From the NCBI GenBank assembly GCA_030268105.1, contig BSDZ01000008.1, forward strand, positions 5,332,001-5,396,000: DNA of 64,000 nt. The letters run 5' to 3'. Under the pieces are notes generated by a model. The model had not been told where the DNA came from. It did not search any database and saw only the letters and a program-made list of their open reading frames with translations. Positions 12,101-24,100 of this stretch are shown here, piece after piece; within the stretch, counting starts at the first letter, position 1, and each line of letters opens with the position of its first letter. Made by a program: the position numbers and the translations under genes. This DNA comes from Volvox africanus (Eukaryota; Chlorophyta; Chlorophyceae; Chlamydomonadales; Volvocaceae).

Positions 12101-14528
12101 GGAGGAACACAAGGATGCAATCCAGATCAGAATGACGGTAGACCTCCATCGAAGGTCTCAATTTAGGGTTTAGGAAGTCGGTTGTACGGAGAACCGACGG
12201 ACGGAGCTACTGCTGCAGCTGGATAACCTTATGATGATGACTCATCACCCGCAGGAGGTGATTCACCCTAGCTTGGGTTAATAAGTTGAAGATTTGAAAT
12301 CTTCATTTGGATTTGTATTCATCCACGTCCCAAAGAGTAAGACGCAACGTAACTTTAAGAAGCCTCAGCAAAACTGAGTCCAACAAATAAAAACAGCACC
12401 ATTAATATTACAGTTGATACCGTTAGGGCGATAGGGAACGCGCAAAATGACTCATATAGGAATCCTGTAAACGTAAAACAGATTATTTATAAATAATTTC
12501 ATTCATTACGATTATGTATTAAAATATAATGGATTTTTTTGAAAATGACTTACCGGATTAGTCAAAGCGTCACAAAGTGTGACGAAAAGCATGACGAATT
12601 GTACGTTCGGGTCGCGCACGACAAACTGAGATACGGGTCTGCCCGGCGAGCAAACAACGACATAATATGGCCTATGTTCTCAGTTCATTTTCATTGCTGA
12701 TTTCATGATCTTGAAATGAATTCCTGTCGGCAAACTGAGTGCTTTCGCTCAATCTTTGATCCTTGAATCGCTATGTAAATGGCGCTGAACGATGATCGAC
12801 GGTCTCCGCAGCGACCAGGCCATACAGTTATTGTCTGCTTCAACAGATAGCCACGCAAATTGTAGGCTTTAGCATGCAACATACTCCTGCCACCAGCTGT
12901 CCCCGCACGCCCAATCCATGCATGCTGCCTCTCAGCCCGCGCTACGCCAAGGAACCGTGAGATACCTCGGTGTTCCGGCAATCGCGAGCAAGCTAGGGCA
13001 GCGACAGCTGATACCCATCCCCCTCAGCCCCTGCCTGCAACAACCGACACAGCCATCGATCATCAATGTTCTGCGATGTTATGGCAACAAATAATGGGAT
13101 GTAACGAACCCTTGCCGATGAAGTTGAAGGATAAGGGGAAAAAAGGCATGCTTCAGCCCATCTGTAAGCAGCAGTTCATCGGTGCAAGAAACTAGCGCTG
13201 TGTGACCCATAGTGGATCCCAAGACGACGCCTGTGAGTGCTACTTCGGCTTGTCTGCCCAGGCACTAACGCACGGAAAGAATGATTTGCAGTACATGAGT
13301 ACCAAGACGTTCAAAGCCATATATATTAATTTCAACAACCAGAGAAATTAGGATCATATGCAAGCGCCGTGGACCTCATTCAACCTAATTATGAGACCCG
13401 TGGACATAACATATATATCTGCTCGTATAGCGGCCAAGTCCATTGATTTATTGATATTGGTATGAAGAGGAAATATTTTTGGATTACTTATTCTCGTTCT
13501 ATCTTAAGATGTGTGGCTTACTTTTTCATTTTCATTTCAGTTGATGGTCCAGTACGGCGTGGTATCTAACTCGTGGATCGCGCCTGAGACTCCTGTTACA
13601 TGTAGCAAAGGTTAAAACGAGAAAACTACTGCATCGTGAGCGCGCCATTCCCGAATAGCAGCTTACATAATTAGCCTCCTTATAGGGTTGTACTATCCTC
13701 CTCTTCTTCATCCACACGTTTCCCATGATGAGGCTTAAAAGCAACTTTATGAGGATAATTAGTTCAATGAAAGGACAAATACGTCATTGCGTACTAGGGA
13801 ACGAGGCGTTGCTGCTCTGGGTCTGTTGATACCGGCTGCTGTATTCTTAAGGTAAGCAGGTAAACGAGAAGTCAAAATAAAAATTTGAGCGCTATGCAAG
13901 CCTAAATTTACATGAAACGGGGCGCTGGGCGGTGCTACACTTTTTTTGTAACGGATGCGATATTGGCGCTTGTAGTTTACGTACGCAGAAGTAATCGATT
14001 ATCTTTTTTGATTCAGTTATAATTTTTAGCTCAGGATAAGTGACCGTCGGCGTTATCACGATGGTAACTCTTGCTGGCAGAGATGCAAGCATGCTGAATA
14101 TACGTGGAATTTAAGCAATAACCATTATTGGTTACTCCACGGTTGGCCATGTCAGGAATTGGAGCAACCGAGGATGTCGGAACCGGCAACTTACGATAGG
14201 ATAGTTGCCAATAGAGTCTTGATCCTCTCTATAGGGCGAAATGGACTCCCCTCCATGCACTTAAGGGGGGGAATCGAAACAGGGCTGGAGGTTCACGAGT
14301 TCTAAGTCACAACTAAACACCTGTTTACAATCCCAGGGTTCCCACGAAAACATTCCACCCGTTCCGTACTGCCGTAGTTCATCTGGTTGTGAGAACCTTC
14401 CGCCAACCCCTACCCGCTGCCTGCGTTACCTCCAGGAATACTTATTCGGATTCACAAACACATTTCACTGGCACGAATTCAGCCATCGCAATCGGTGGGG
14501 TGCTCTCGAACCATTTGCAAGCACTGGG
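12101..14528. other. Spacer, nothing recognised
   Basis: AT-rich sequence with short open frames (for example 12703-12981 minus, 13532-13744 minus) lacking family motifs or consistent splice sites. No RNA gene or tandem array of note was seen. Confidence 0.45.
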
Positions 14529-15583
14529 ATGTGCGGAGCGCGCCTAACAACATTCAGCCCCACATGCGACGGTGCTGCCAGCGCCACCGCCTTTTCCATC
14601 AGCACCCTGGCTTTTGCAGCCCAAACATCTGCAGTTCAGCCACCCCGTGATACGCTCCAGACACACATCAGCACATCCGTCGACTGTGCAAGCAACAACA
14701 CTTGTGGCGATATGGACGGCTGCGGGGGCGGCTGCTGCTGCCGCAATAGCTTTCACGTGGCGAAAGTGTACCACGGGGCCCCGGCTGACGGCTTGAAATC
14801 CCTTGACGCTGCGGCGGAGCTGGAATTGGTGCGGCAGGAGCGGGACGATGCGTTGCAGCTGGTGAAGGATCTGGCTGCTCGGGCTGCTGGTAAGTAGGTT
14901 GTGGCGATCGAGACCACATCCGGAAACAAGGATGAATCAGGAGCACGGAAAGGGAGCCGAGGCGATGCCTTGCTTGCATTGAATGTGGCTTGCATGTAGG
15001 ATCGGATTGTTGAGGGGTATGTAGAATCCTACGAAGGACACAGACCGGGCTATCAGGGCAGGACTGCGCTGGCAGGCAGAGGGAGGCGCTATCAGGAAGC
15101 GGAGCTGGTAGGGCTGGCCTCCCCTAAGCTGTCATGTGCGTGTTTCCTTGTAAGCCCCATCACCTATGTCACGCCGTATTACCGTACTCACGACGCAAGC
15201 GCAAGCGCAATCCGCAGACATGATTGGTCGTGACACCTACTAAGCTCTTGTCGCACTTATCCACCCTGCTGCTATGGCCAGGTTTAATCGTCGAACTGGA
15301 CGAACGCGGAATGGAGCTGTCCCATGTTCGTTCCCAGCGTGATATGCTGCGACGCCAACTCGACGCCAACCGGGTGGCCATAATCCACTGCTTCGACTTG
15401 ATAGCAGCGGGCCGCTGGGACGAGTGCGTCGAACTGGCGCTTGCAGTGGCGGGAATGCGCCACCACCGGCCCTGCCGGCCCAGTGGCAGTACAGCCAGGG
15501 CGGCGGAAGTTCCGATGGAGCTGCAGCGGGAGCATGGCGAAGGTGGGGTGACGATGGCGACAGCAAAGCCCAAGGTGCCATAA
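14529..15583 (+). CDS. Hypothetical two-exon protein with a short coiled coil
   Basis: Product unknown. Exon 14529-14889 joins exon 15282-15583 through a clean GTAAGT...CCAG/G intron in phase 1 (codon GGT for Gly), giving about 220 residues. The N-terminal part is Ser/Thr/Ala-rich with a Cys/Gly cluster (GCGGGCCC). From about residue 93 the protein becomes helical and charged: ELELVRQERDDALQLVKDL, then after the junction ELDERGMELSHVRSQRDMLR, a likely coiled coil, followed by a basic, Pro/Gly-rich tail. The helical frame continuing exactly across the splice junction is the main argument that it is real. The start Met is only the first in frame; an upstream exon is possible. No homologous family was recognised. 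Confidence 0.4.
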
Positions 15584-18175
15584 GAGAAGTAATAAATTTA
15601 AAGAAGTTCCAGCGTACACATAACACTTGAATTTGGCTTCTTCGTCACAGCCTCCGTTCGTTAATCTAGATGGAATTGCTGACGATTTGTGGGTCATGTA
15701 GAAGGGTCGTGGGGTTGCATAACATGACGACAGTGGAGAGAAGGTGGGTACAATACTCTACCAATAAGATACACGAGGCTTTGTTTATTCTGATACAAAG
15801 ATATTTAAGATGATGACGGTGAAAGCTTAAAACTTTTCCAACATTTGAAACACATGACCGGATGCGAAATCCATTAAGGCGTCGGAGCCACACTGGAGAC
15901 GCTCGTACTGATGATCGCGACCGCAGGAAATTTTTGGAAAAGGAATGGGACAGCGGAATGCACTGGACCACGATAGGACCTTGAAATACCCAAATGTTCA
16001 ATGTCAATTACTTGTAGACATACAGGTGGCTGGACGTTCGCACGGGTTGAATTTTGGGATTCTACAGGGTTATTGGATTGGAGAGGAGGCGGCGAGGGTG
16101 AGGTTGAGGCGGGGAGCTCCTTCCAGGTGATGATTAACCCAACGGACAACCTAAGGCATGCACATAGCTGCGTATTGTGGCCTTGAGCAGAGTCCAGGTA
16201 GCGGATAAATGAAGCTGCAGCTAAGCTCAGTCCCACTCTGATCATCTGCTGAACATGGAGCAGGGTTTTTTCGTGTCCCCAATGAAGTCCGTAAAAACCC
16301 TAAAAACCGTTAGTGTGTGCATATTTATTGCACTTGGCATTGCTCAAGCCTTTGACGGGACGGACTTGACAGAATGGGAGGGCTCCGAGGTTTTGCTTCG
16401 GTCAGATATTCACCGCAGAATGTTTGTGGGCGGAAGGCAGGGATGGGAATACTTCGAGTGGGCGATGACGAATCACAGATTGGAATCCGGATTGCAGACA
16501 AGCGTTGGGTATGTTGTAGATTATTATTGTGGCCTGTCCGTGGTGAGGGTATAATACGGCTCACACGCAACGGGTGTGGCCGACCTCCGGCGGGGAGCTT
16601 GTGAACCCTGAGGTGGCTGTTGGGTGACTCAAGGCAGGCAGCAGGACGCATGAGGGAGGGCGCGGGGGAATATTTAGGTTGGGACTGCTAATGCACAGAG
16701 AAATGATGTGTGCTTGTGTGCGTTTGTCTGCCTTTCTGCATATCCATCTTTCTGTTTGTCTGTGTGCGTGTGTGTGAGAGAGGGGGGGATAGGTAAAAGT
16801 GGGTGAGTCTTGAACATGACCTGTCGTTACCTTCGCAGGCTATTGTACGAGTTACAAGCTAGTGCAGATTCGTCAATGTTGCATTTGATTGGTCTTGGAT
16901 TTCAATTGGTATTGTTTTGCAACTCTGTGAGGACTGGGCGTTTAAGTTTGATGTAGGATATAAGGCTGAGCTTGCAAAATCGAATTTGCGTTCTGGTCAG
17001 AAGATACCGCGTTTGGGTTGGGTTGGATTGGGGTAGGGATCATCTTTCCCAAGGCACCCCCGAGTGCGGCAGTAGGGGATTTCTTAGTCAAGACAGGTGC
17101 GTCGGGAGGGTGCACTACCGTATTACGCTTGTGTCGGGACCGGGGCCATCGCTAAAAAGGGTAGTACTTGCTGTTAGAGGTCGTCAATGCGGCAGGTGAG
17201 GAATATATCCTACGTCTGCTTCCCAGTCTCCGTCCGCCGGGTATAGGGATGGAGGGCGGCGAAGATGTTGTTGGGGGTTTGGGTTCTTTGGGAGTGTCCA
17301 GCATCATGGAGGTTTCTCCTGCCCTTCTGCCCCGTCCGACTTCCAGGGGAACCCAAGCCATTTCACGCGCGGCCCTTAGGCTAGCCTGCCCCTGGCACGG
17401 TTGTAGCTTCGCTGCAGCTGTGAATTGCTGTAGCTGCGCATAGCGGGGCGAATATTGCCGAAAAACAATGATGACAAAAGTTGGGAGTGGCTTCTGTTGT
17501 TCCCTGTACATTAAGCTCTTCGTAGTAATGATGGATGGTGGCGAACCCCTAGGCGAACCTTAAAGCATTTACCTTATTAACTTACCTATGAGATTGCCTG
17601 CTGACGTGATCTTTTCAATGAAGAATATACCGTGGTCTTGTGTGTTGGGTCGACATGCTCTTCGTCCATACCGAGCAGCGTTTGCCTGCGTTACTTAGTG
17701 CTGGACGTATGTATGCCCCACGTATGGAAAAATATGAGGATGGACGCATATGTGAGCCGCGCTCATGGACTGCTCTGCTCTGCATGGCCGCATTTTTGAC
17801 ATATACATCGTTTTCGCAAATGAGGTTCAACTTGGGTAATGCACCCTGACCAAATGTAAAATTGTTCAAGTTCAGGCGTCTGCCTCGGCCACTGCCAAAG
17901 TGTCTGCCCCTCTCCAGTTTGCCGCTGGTATGTCCTTGAGCATTTGGCTCTCCAGCCGTTCGGGCGCCGAGCCACTACATCACATTTCATTACGAGCGTT
18001 TCTTTGCCATGTCTGTTTTAGAGATTGGAACCCATGAAGAGCACGTATATAGACCGCTCGGTAGCGCGCACATTTGCCTGTCAAACGTAAGCCAAGCCGT
18101 TCCAACACCATTATATACATATGGGATCCTTCCACGCGCCCCTCCTGTCCGCTGCTGTGTGCGGTCTACTGCCCC
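15584..18175. other. Spacer between the hypothetical gene and the 3' end of SMC2
   Basis: No supported gene. A 99-codon frame at 16255-16554 begins with a hydrophobic segment (VSVCIFIALGIAQAF) but lacks any other support. TAAAAACCCTAAAAACC near 16291 is telomere-like by composition. The right part should contain the SMC2 3' UTR. Confidence 0.4.
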
Positions 18176-21100
18176 TCAGCGGTTGGCATTACTCAGCACC
18201 GCCCTCCCAGAACGCCCCGCGCCAGCGGCCTTGGCACCGCCACCGTTTTCACGGACGCCTGGCCCCCCGGCCACCGCTCGGCCTGTCTCCGTGACGGTGC
18301 GTGTCACCGTGGAGACGCCTTCCACAAACTTGGTTCGGAAAAGCACGTTGGCGTTAGAGAACATGCCCTCCTTGAGCGATACCACAATGAACTGACTCTC
18401 AGGAAAGTTCTCGCGAATCATGCGGCCAATGTTCTGCGTGTGGTTGAGATCCAGCGCGGCGTCGACCTCGTCCAGAATGTAGATAGGCGCCGGTTTGAAC
18501 CTTTACGGAGAAGTTTGGAGGGCAGCAGAAGAAGGTTTGAGGGCTTCGGTAAGGATTCTGTTCATGGATTTAGCTCGGTCTCTGACGGCAAAGTTAGCAT
18601 CCTCGATAACCCACCCAACCCCTTGGGGCCAGCGCTGTCCGAAGCCCACTAACCCTTTGTCATCAACTTCAGCGCAGGTGTAACATCTTGAAAGGTAGAA
18701 GGGAAAGAACGTTTTTGGCAATGCTACGCCAGGTAATGCGATAAAGCGGCCTGAAAGGATACTGCGCACATACCTGCAGAGTGCCAAGATAAGTGACAAG
18801 GCCAGCAAAGAGCGCTGCCCCCCGGACAGCTCTGTCAGCGACTCCTTCCACACGCTGCCAAACGCTACGCGCACCTCCAGCCCTGCGATGCAGGTGCAGC
18901 CATGGCGCGACAAATGGGCACGGTTACTTTGACAACCAGTAATTGGCTTTTCACAATTTTTCACTCAGGACGTGTAGAGAAAATGGAGAATATACCTGCG
19001 CCGGCGGCCACTGATGGCATGTTAAGCACGTACAGAGAATTTAGCTTATCCATTGTCCTTTTTCAAAGTGCATCCCGCATTTCCAGGAAGTATGATATGT
19101 TGCTACAGTGCGGTTTTCATACCGATTGCATGCCAAACACCAGGAGTGATGGTTTAGGGCCTATGACCGCAAATTCCGACTTGCCGTCCCCACGTGCCAT
19201 CGCAACGTGGGGAGAGGCCGCAAATCCGAGGTTTGGGGTGAGAAATGCTCACCGTCCAGGTATGTGGCCCCCTCCGGGGGCTCCAACTTGGCCGAGGTCC
19301 CCGGCAGGAGCGTGGAAAAGATCTGGCCAAACCATGTGTTTACTCGCCCCCAAACGTCCTCTAAGGCGGCACGGCTCTGGTTGTCCAGCTCCTCGATAAC
19401 CTAGGATGGTGGGGAAGGAACGAGATGCAGGAAGAAGATGAGCCAATCCATGCCGTTGTGTACGTCCGCAAAAAAGAGGGCCGGCACCGGGAGTGGGTCA
19501 AGCAGTTGGACACGTCCCAGGGACGATGTCGGAAATGGCGATAGGGTCGGGGCCGATGCCCATATACAACGGACGATTTCGAGAAATGTCCCTCCATAGT
19601 GACCGGACCTAGCACGCTTGCTTCTCACGTGCACGACCTCGACGAAGTTGAAATTATCACATGACTGTGTTGAGCCTTCCGGCAGGCCATAATAGGTTCT
19701 TAGGGGAAGCAAAAAGCTGCACAGGCGGTGGTGAGGGCGCGGTGCCGATGGAAAACTGCCTACCTGCCGCAAAGGCATGGACATGCCGAGATGCCACCCA
19801 GGCCTCAATTACTGCATAAATATAGCGGCATTTCATGCACAACCCCAGGCCACGAATGGGCGTGGTTCACAGAAACACCAACTTGTTTGTTTGCATTACC
19901 CGCTCTACCAGGTCATGGTTGCCCCAACAGTCACGCACCTGCTCTAGCTTATTCTTATCACTCTCAACAACGGTGCGCTTGCTGACAAGGGCCTGGTAGT
20001 CCTCCTCGTTCTTTTGCAGCTTTGACACCACCTGGACCCAAAACGGCAGGGTGAATGGCGGGGGCCAGTTTCAAAGCTTCTGGGACATGGCACATGGCCT
20101 TGCGATGCTCGGCATGACGGCCAGTTCGCAGCCAATGGTGCGGATTGTGCTGCCGAGGAACTGGCAACCACAATGAATACTTGTGTATGCCAACAAGGCA
20201 GCCTGACCCTCAGGTGCCCGCCTGTCCGTGTCCGGAAGGCGGCACATGAAGGCGCGTGGATGCGTGTGCTCACCGATGCCTGGACCTTGCCCTGAAGGGC
20301 CTCGCAGCGCTCCCGCAGGTTCTCAAAATCCTTACGCATTGCGTTTATGTCCACACCCTCAAACTTGTAGTCGCCTGTTCCGAAGTGCCGTTTCTCAGAC
20401 GCGATCCAGGGATGCTCAGCTTCCATGCGTCCAATCCACTCCTTGGACTTGGCAATCGTGTCACGCTTGCTCTTAATCCTGTGTTTGGACATTCGCGTGA
20501 GTGTAAGGAGAAAGAAATGGGCACGGCTTTAGCCGGGTTGAGTGGGTTGGTTGCCTTTTTAAAGGTTGGACGGCGCATCATGCAGATCACCCATCCTCAG
20601 TATTCCCTTACCCTGCACAGACACAGCGCCAGAGCCGCCAGCTGTTTGGAGGAGAAATGTACAAGTGCTAAGTACCGATCGATGTCACCGCATACAGCTG
20701 CGTAGAAGCACTCCGGTTCTGCCATAAAACCCCTAAAACCCTCCATGCAACGACGAGATCCTGACGCGGCGACGTCCCGGCGGCCCGTAATCCACACCCC
20801 GTTGCCTTGTTCCCCACGCACTTGGCGTCCAACTTCTTGATCTCTTGGTCACACTCAGAGACCTTCTTGGACATCGCGTCCCGGCTTGCCTCGAGAGTCT
20901 TGATTTCGCCGTCGCACTCGGACAGCCGCGCCTGCGTGGCCAAGGTGCATGAAATCACCGAACGTGTGGCTCGCGATGGCATAGTGGCATAACGACCATG
21001 GCAAGCGTTTGGGTGGATTTATGTGTTGATTTTGAACAGCAGCACGACCCATGCTAAACGAACCATGGGTTCGTGCGAGGATTTTTGAACCCCAACCATT

Positions 21101-24100
21101 GCAAGTGCCAAAGTCATGCCCGGCTGCCCGGCCCAGCATTCAGCATATAGTGACCAAAGCCCTTAATACTCTCGAAGTCCTCTACTCAGTTCCAAGCTGC
21201 ATGGCCTCACCGTCAATCCTTGCAACAATTCATGTGCACAGGCGTAACGTCTGTGAAATGGGGCTCTCGATGGTGGTTCGTGTGGGCTTCTTCTACGGCT
21301 CTATACTGGACTATGTAATCACCTGCATGGCCTGCAGTCTCCTCGTTGCCGCGTTGGCGGCTTCTTTGGCGGCGTTCACCTCTTCCGACAGCTTGGTCAC
21401 TTCTGCGTCGGCGCCTACGATCAGGCAGTCGGAAAACGGGAAACCGAAGGTAGGTGAGGAGGAAAAATGTGAGGCGAAGAGGCATTAGCTGTCAAAAATG
21501 GGGTTTATCCCACGGCAAGCATGGGTGTAACTCACAATATGGCAGGGTAATGACGAAAGGGCTACGAACGCATGGACCGAAGATTACATTGAAGGGGTCT
21601 AAAGCACGGTGTATGGTATCATGGGTAGAGTGACAGCCTGCTCGAGCATCTTCTTTTGAAGTCTTTCACTTTAAAATGGTGAAAAACTGACTGCGCTACA
21701 AGCGCATTGACTAACTGGATATGAAGCTGGCACGGCGGCCATTCAGGGCAGTGTTTAGGATGGGCGAGATCGCCTTACCCGTGATGGACTGCAGCGCAGC
21801 ATCAATTTGTTTCTTCAAGGACTCCATCTCGCCACCTGTCGCTTCCCGCTCCGCTCGCGCCCCCACCCCCGCTAGCTCCGCAGCGCGCAGGGCCTTGCGG
21901 GCTGCCTCAGCTGCCGTCTTTGCCTTCTTAAGCTTGTCTTGAGCTGCTTTGACGCGCGCACCATGGTCCTTCTGGAAGTCGCGTATTTCCCGCTCTAATT
22001 CCTGCGGGCACGTCCGGGCGCACGTCACGTCGAGCTCAATGGTAAGTCGAGATGTTGGCTAAACTGGAACATTGGGGCAAGGTCGCATATGGTAGTACGA
22101 TTACTCGCTCCGGCTAGATGCAAGACCCGCCTCAATTTATAATGGACGCTGGATGGTCTGAGACCCACATTTAAAGCGCCTTACGCGTCGTACGGAACAG
22201 CATCAAGACACCCTTCGCCCAGCTATTTCCGGAAGCCCAAATCAATGGTGAGCTGAAATCGGCTTTCATGCGGTTTGATTGCATGCTTTCAAAACCCGGA
22301 CGCTTGAAGGCATGAAGTGTCAAGAGGTTAACAGACCCTGCACTGAATCGCAACCGCAAGCCCTCTGTGCCCACCTTAGCCTGCTCGATCAGATCCTTTT
22401 TCCGCTGCGCCGCCGCTGCACCCGCTTCCCGAGCCGCTGTTAACTGCGCTTCCGTGGCGTCAGCTACCGCCACTAGCTGCGCCGCTTCACTGCCGGCGAC
22501 GCGCTGCTGCGCCAGGCCCAGGCTATGTTGCGCCAGCTCCAGCTCCCTGCTATACCTGCGTATGGTCGTTACATGCCCGAAAGCGAACATCAGCTACCGG
22601 ATTGGGGCCGCTTCGTATAAATGTTCTGCAAGATGGCCGCTTCGTTTGTAATGATTCTTCCAGAATGTTCTTCCAGACGGCATCTTCGGTTGTTATGATT
22701 TCTTCGGAGGCGGCTGGGCGTTCTACGACCGATTGCCGAATGTGTCTCGGTGCACGTGCCTGGTCACGAGGAGGCGCCTTGTGCAACATGTTCAGATGCG
22801 GACCCCATAGATTTGTTCGATACTCTTACTTGGCGTGTTCGCGTGCAATGGCTTCCATTTCCCCAAGCTGCTTCTCGAGCTGCGCAAGTTCCGTCTTGTA
22901 CTGTGCGAGGCTAGCCTTGGCCGATTGCAGCTCCCTTAGCTTGGCCAGTAGGCAGGCCCTGTTACCACGGCTGCCGCCCGTCAATGTGCCTGTTACGGGG
23001 CATCGCACGCTCATTGGGGTCACACGAGTTTTGGCCTCATAAAGGCCGGACGGACATGACGCATACGAGTTATGGCTTTGCTTGAGCTTCAGCCAGGGAT
23101 TCCACTGGCCCCTCGTCTTCTCCGCCGAACCGTCTTCTCCGCCGAAGACTGCGAAGAGCGCCTTGGTATCCGGTACCCGTGCACACGGCAAGGAGCTTCA
23201 GGGCTGACTGGCACTGCGTCAGATTCATCCTATTGCAACCAACCTGCTGGGTTGAAGTCGTCTCCCTCCAGGGACACACAACGCATGTTCACCTCGCGAC
23301 TGAAAGCCAGGCGCTTCGCGGTGCCGCCGTCCTGTAATGGGCGGAGAGGAGTCCATTCGGCAGGCAGGTACTTCCTTATGTGGCCCGTGTGGCATCACTA
23401 TCGGAAGCGACCGGTTAGGTTTTAACGCTTTTGTACAGCTTCAACATGAGGAGCAAGCCATACAGTCTGGCATTTCCGTAGCTCTGTTCATTTGAATGTT
23501 TAGGCGGACCAAGGCCAATAACTTGCATGAACTGATGAGGATCTCGTCAGACGTACCGGGCAAATGAACACATTACCAAAGGCGTAATGTACGGCCGGTG
23601 CCACGTGCTGGTCGTACTCGAGGAAGTCCACAGCAGGGCGTGCCTTGCCGCCACTGAGGCGCTGCGCGGCTTCCAAAACCGCCGAAGACATTTGCGGATA
23701 ACCCACCTGAAAGAAGGCGGAAAGGCTTGCAGTTTTACCTAGACACCGTGAACGTTAAAATTATGAAGAAATGAATGAGCAATTTGAAGTGTACACCATT
23801 CAATTACATATTGACGTGTTGCGCCTTGGCTACAATGCCATAACGCGTCCAAGAAGTTCGCAGCTGTCACGCGGCTATATATGGATCCGCGGTGTGGTCG
23901 CGACCCCAGGAGGTCATGGACGCTGCGGCTCCAGCTTAAGGCAGTAGCGCACTAAGAAGGAAGCTGCCTCAGCCGGCATCCCACTACGTGTCCCGGACTT
24001 GCCTTATTGAGGGGGATGATTGTGGTGCGGCGCTTCAGCTGCCCCTTCTGTAGGAGCTCCTTGGCCGTTGTGTCGTCGTCCACGACTACCTGCGGGACTC

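Noticed and set aside
16255..16554. 99-codon ORF with a signal-peptide-like segment
   Set aside because: No homology recognised, no neighbouring exon that extends it, and the hydrophobic run is short.
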